DNA of 22,642 nucleotides from an uncultured Eubacteriales bacterium (GTDB taxonomy: Bacteria; Bacillota; Clostridia; Christensenellales; UBA1242). The first letter of the stretch is position 1. Every line of letters starts with the position of its first letter. The stretch is taken from the NCBI GenBank assembly GCA_948949055.1, contig CARBWQ010000001.1, forward strand, positions 1 to 22,642, in the 5' to 3' direction. The position numbers and the translations under genes were made by a program. The notes beneath the pieces are model-generated. The model made no database searches, had not been told where the DNA came from, and saw only the letters and a program-made list of their open reading frames with translations. Below, in pieces: positions 22,182 to 22,642 of this stretch.

Positions 22182-22642
22182 ATGAAAATAGGTTTTTATG
22201 CAGGTAGTTTTGACCCCTTTACAGTAGGTCATCTTCACATAGTAAAAAAAGCTAGTCAGCTTTTTGATAAAGTGGTTATTGGAATTGGAGTTAACCCGAA
22301 AAAGACAAGAAGATATGATAAAGAAAAAATCAAAGAGGCGATTGAAAAACTACTCAAAAAAGAGGAGATTTTAAATGCAGAGTGCTTGATTTTTGATGGG
22401 TTGACAGTTGACGTCGCCAAAGAACATGGTGCAACTTTTTTAATTAGAGGCGTGCGTAACGGAATTGACTATGACTTTGAAGAAAACTTAGCACAGGTAA
22501 ATGAAGAGATTTCTGGCATTGACACCATCTATATTAGAGCAGGTGGATATGGCGTGGTAAGTTCTAGTATGGTTTTTGAGCTGGTAAAAAGTGGCAGAGA
22601 TGTTTCTAAATATATTCCACCATATGTCATAGATATAATTAA
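22182..22642 (+). CDS. coaD: Phosphopantetheine adenylyltransferase (3' end beyond the window)
   Basis: This enzyme joins ATP with 4'-phosphopantetheine to make dephospho-CoA, the substrate of the kinase encoded upstream. The visible 153 residues are nearly the full protein (usual length about 160). Motifs: AGSFDPFTVGH (6-16), with the T/HxGH nucleotidyltransferase site as TVGH, NPKKTRRY, LIRGVRNGIDYDFE, and SSSMVFELVKSG near the end. AGGAG sits just before the ATG, in the short gap after the fusion gene, so the two are one operon. Together they would carry out the last two steps of CoA synthesis. Confidence 0.95.
   Translation, partial: MKIGFYAGSFDPFTVGHLHIVKKASQLFDKVVIGIGVNPKKTRRYDKEKIKEAIEKLLKKEEILNAECLIFDGLTVDVAKEHGATFLIRGVRNGIDYDFEENLAQVNEEISGIDTIYIRAGGYGVVSSSMVFELVKSGRDVSKYIPPYVIDII

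Noticed and set aside
1..22642. tRNA, rRNA or CRISPR arrays
   Set aside because: No cloverleaf-like segment, rRNA block or regularly spaced repeat was seen on reading either strand. This was judged by eye, not with a search program.

Overview
The window is AT-rich with small intergenic gaps, strong Shine-Dalgarno sites (AGGAG/GGAGG), sigma-A-type promoters (TTGACA/TATAAT spaced 16-18) and hairpin-plus-T-run terminators. TGG is the only Trp codon seen and TGA is used as a stop, so the genetic code is the standard bacterial one. With the gene families present (Rrf2-NifS-NifU set, CadC/SmtB-like repressor with a CPC-type P-ATPase, NrtR-like regulator, split ABC-2 exporter), a low-GC Bacillota chromosome, probably Clostridia-like, fits best. 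This assignment is inference.

Layout. 1-3135: a restriction-modification island with the 3' end of an unknown gene, a candidate restriction endonuclease, and convergent to them two different C5-cytosine methyltransferases. 3136-3698: mostly non-coding. 3699-6314: a 2-hydroxyacid dehydrogenase-like protein without the usual catalytic Arg, a kinase/phosphotransferase interrupted by an in-frame TGA, and a short-chain dehydrogenase. 6414-7395: a zinc-ribbon protein divergent from a frameshifted HD-domain gene. 7541-9503: an NrtR-like Nudix regulator divergent from a phosphoribosyltransferase and an IPP-isomerase-like Nudix hydrolase. 9520-11353: a threonine-controlled attenuator followed by an archaeal-type threonyl-tRNA synthetase with no editing domain. 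11367-14100: an inositol-monophosphatase-like enzyme and a two-gene ABC exporter. 14187-16353: the Fe-S genes iscU, iscS and an Rrf2 regulator. 16516-19018: a metal-responsive ArsR repressor and a Zn/Cd/Pb ATPase with two clear operators. 19112-20130: a radical SAM protein with an unclear start. 20271-20720: a membrane zinc-ribbon protein. 20847-22642: a dephospho-CoA kinase fused to a metallo-beta-lactamase-fold hydrolase, followed by coaD, which runs off the end.

The most interesting system is the leader at 9520-9876. A promoter and strong ribosome-binding site drive an 18-residue peptide with three consecutive Thr codons followed by Ala-Ile-Leu-Ile. The Thr codons lie in segment 1 of a foldable 1:2 hairpin. 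Segment 2 can instead pair with segment 3, which forms one arm and the loop of an intrinsic terminator. When that terminator is broken, its free right arm can pair with the left arm of a second terminator. This reads as a chained, six-segment attenuator controlling threonyl-tRNA synthetase, a gene usually controlled by a T-box in Bacillota. Other items for follow-up are the CoaE-hydrolase fusion, the unassigned restriction endonuclease, and the cluster of damaged genes between 3.7 and 7.4 kb.
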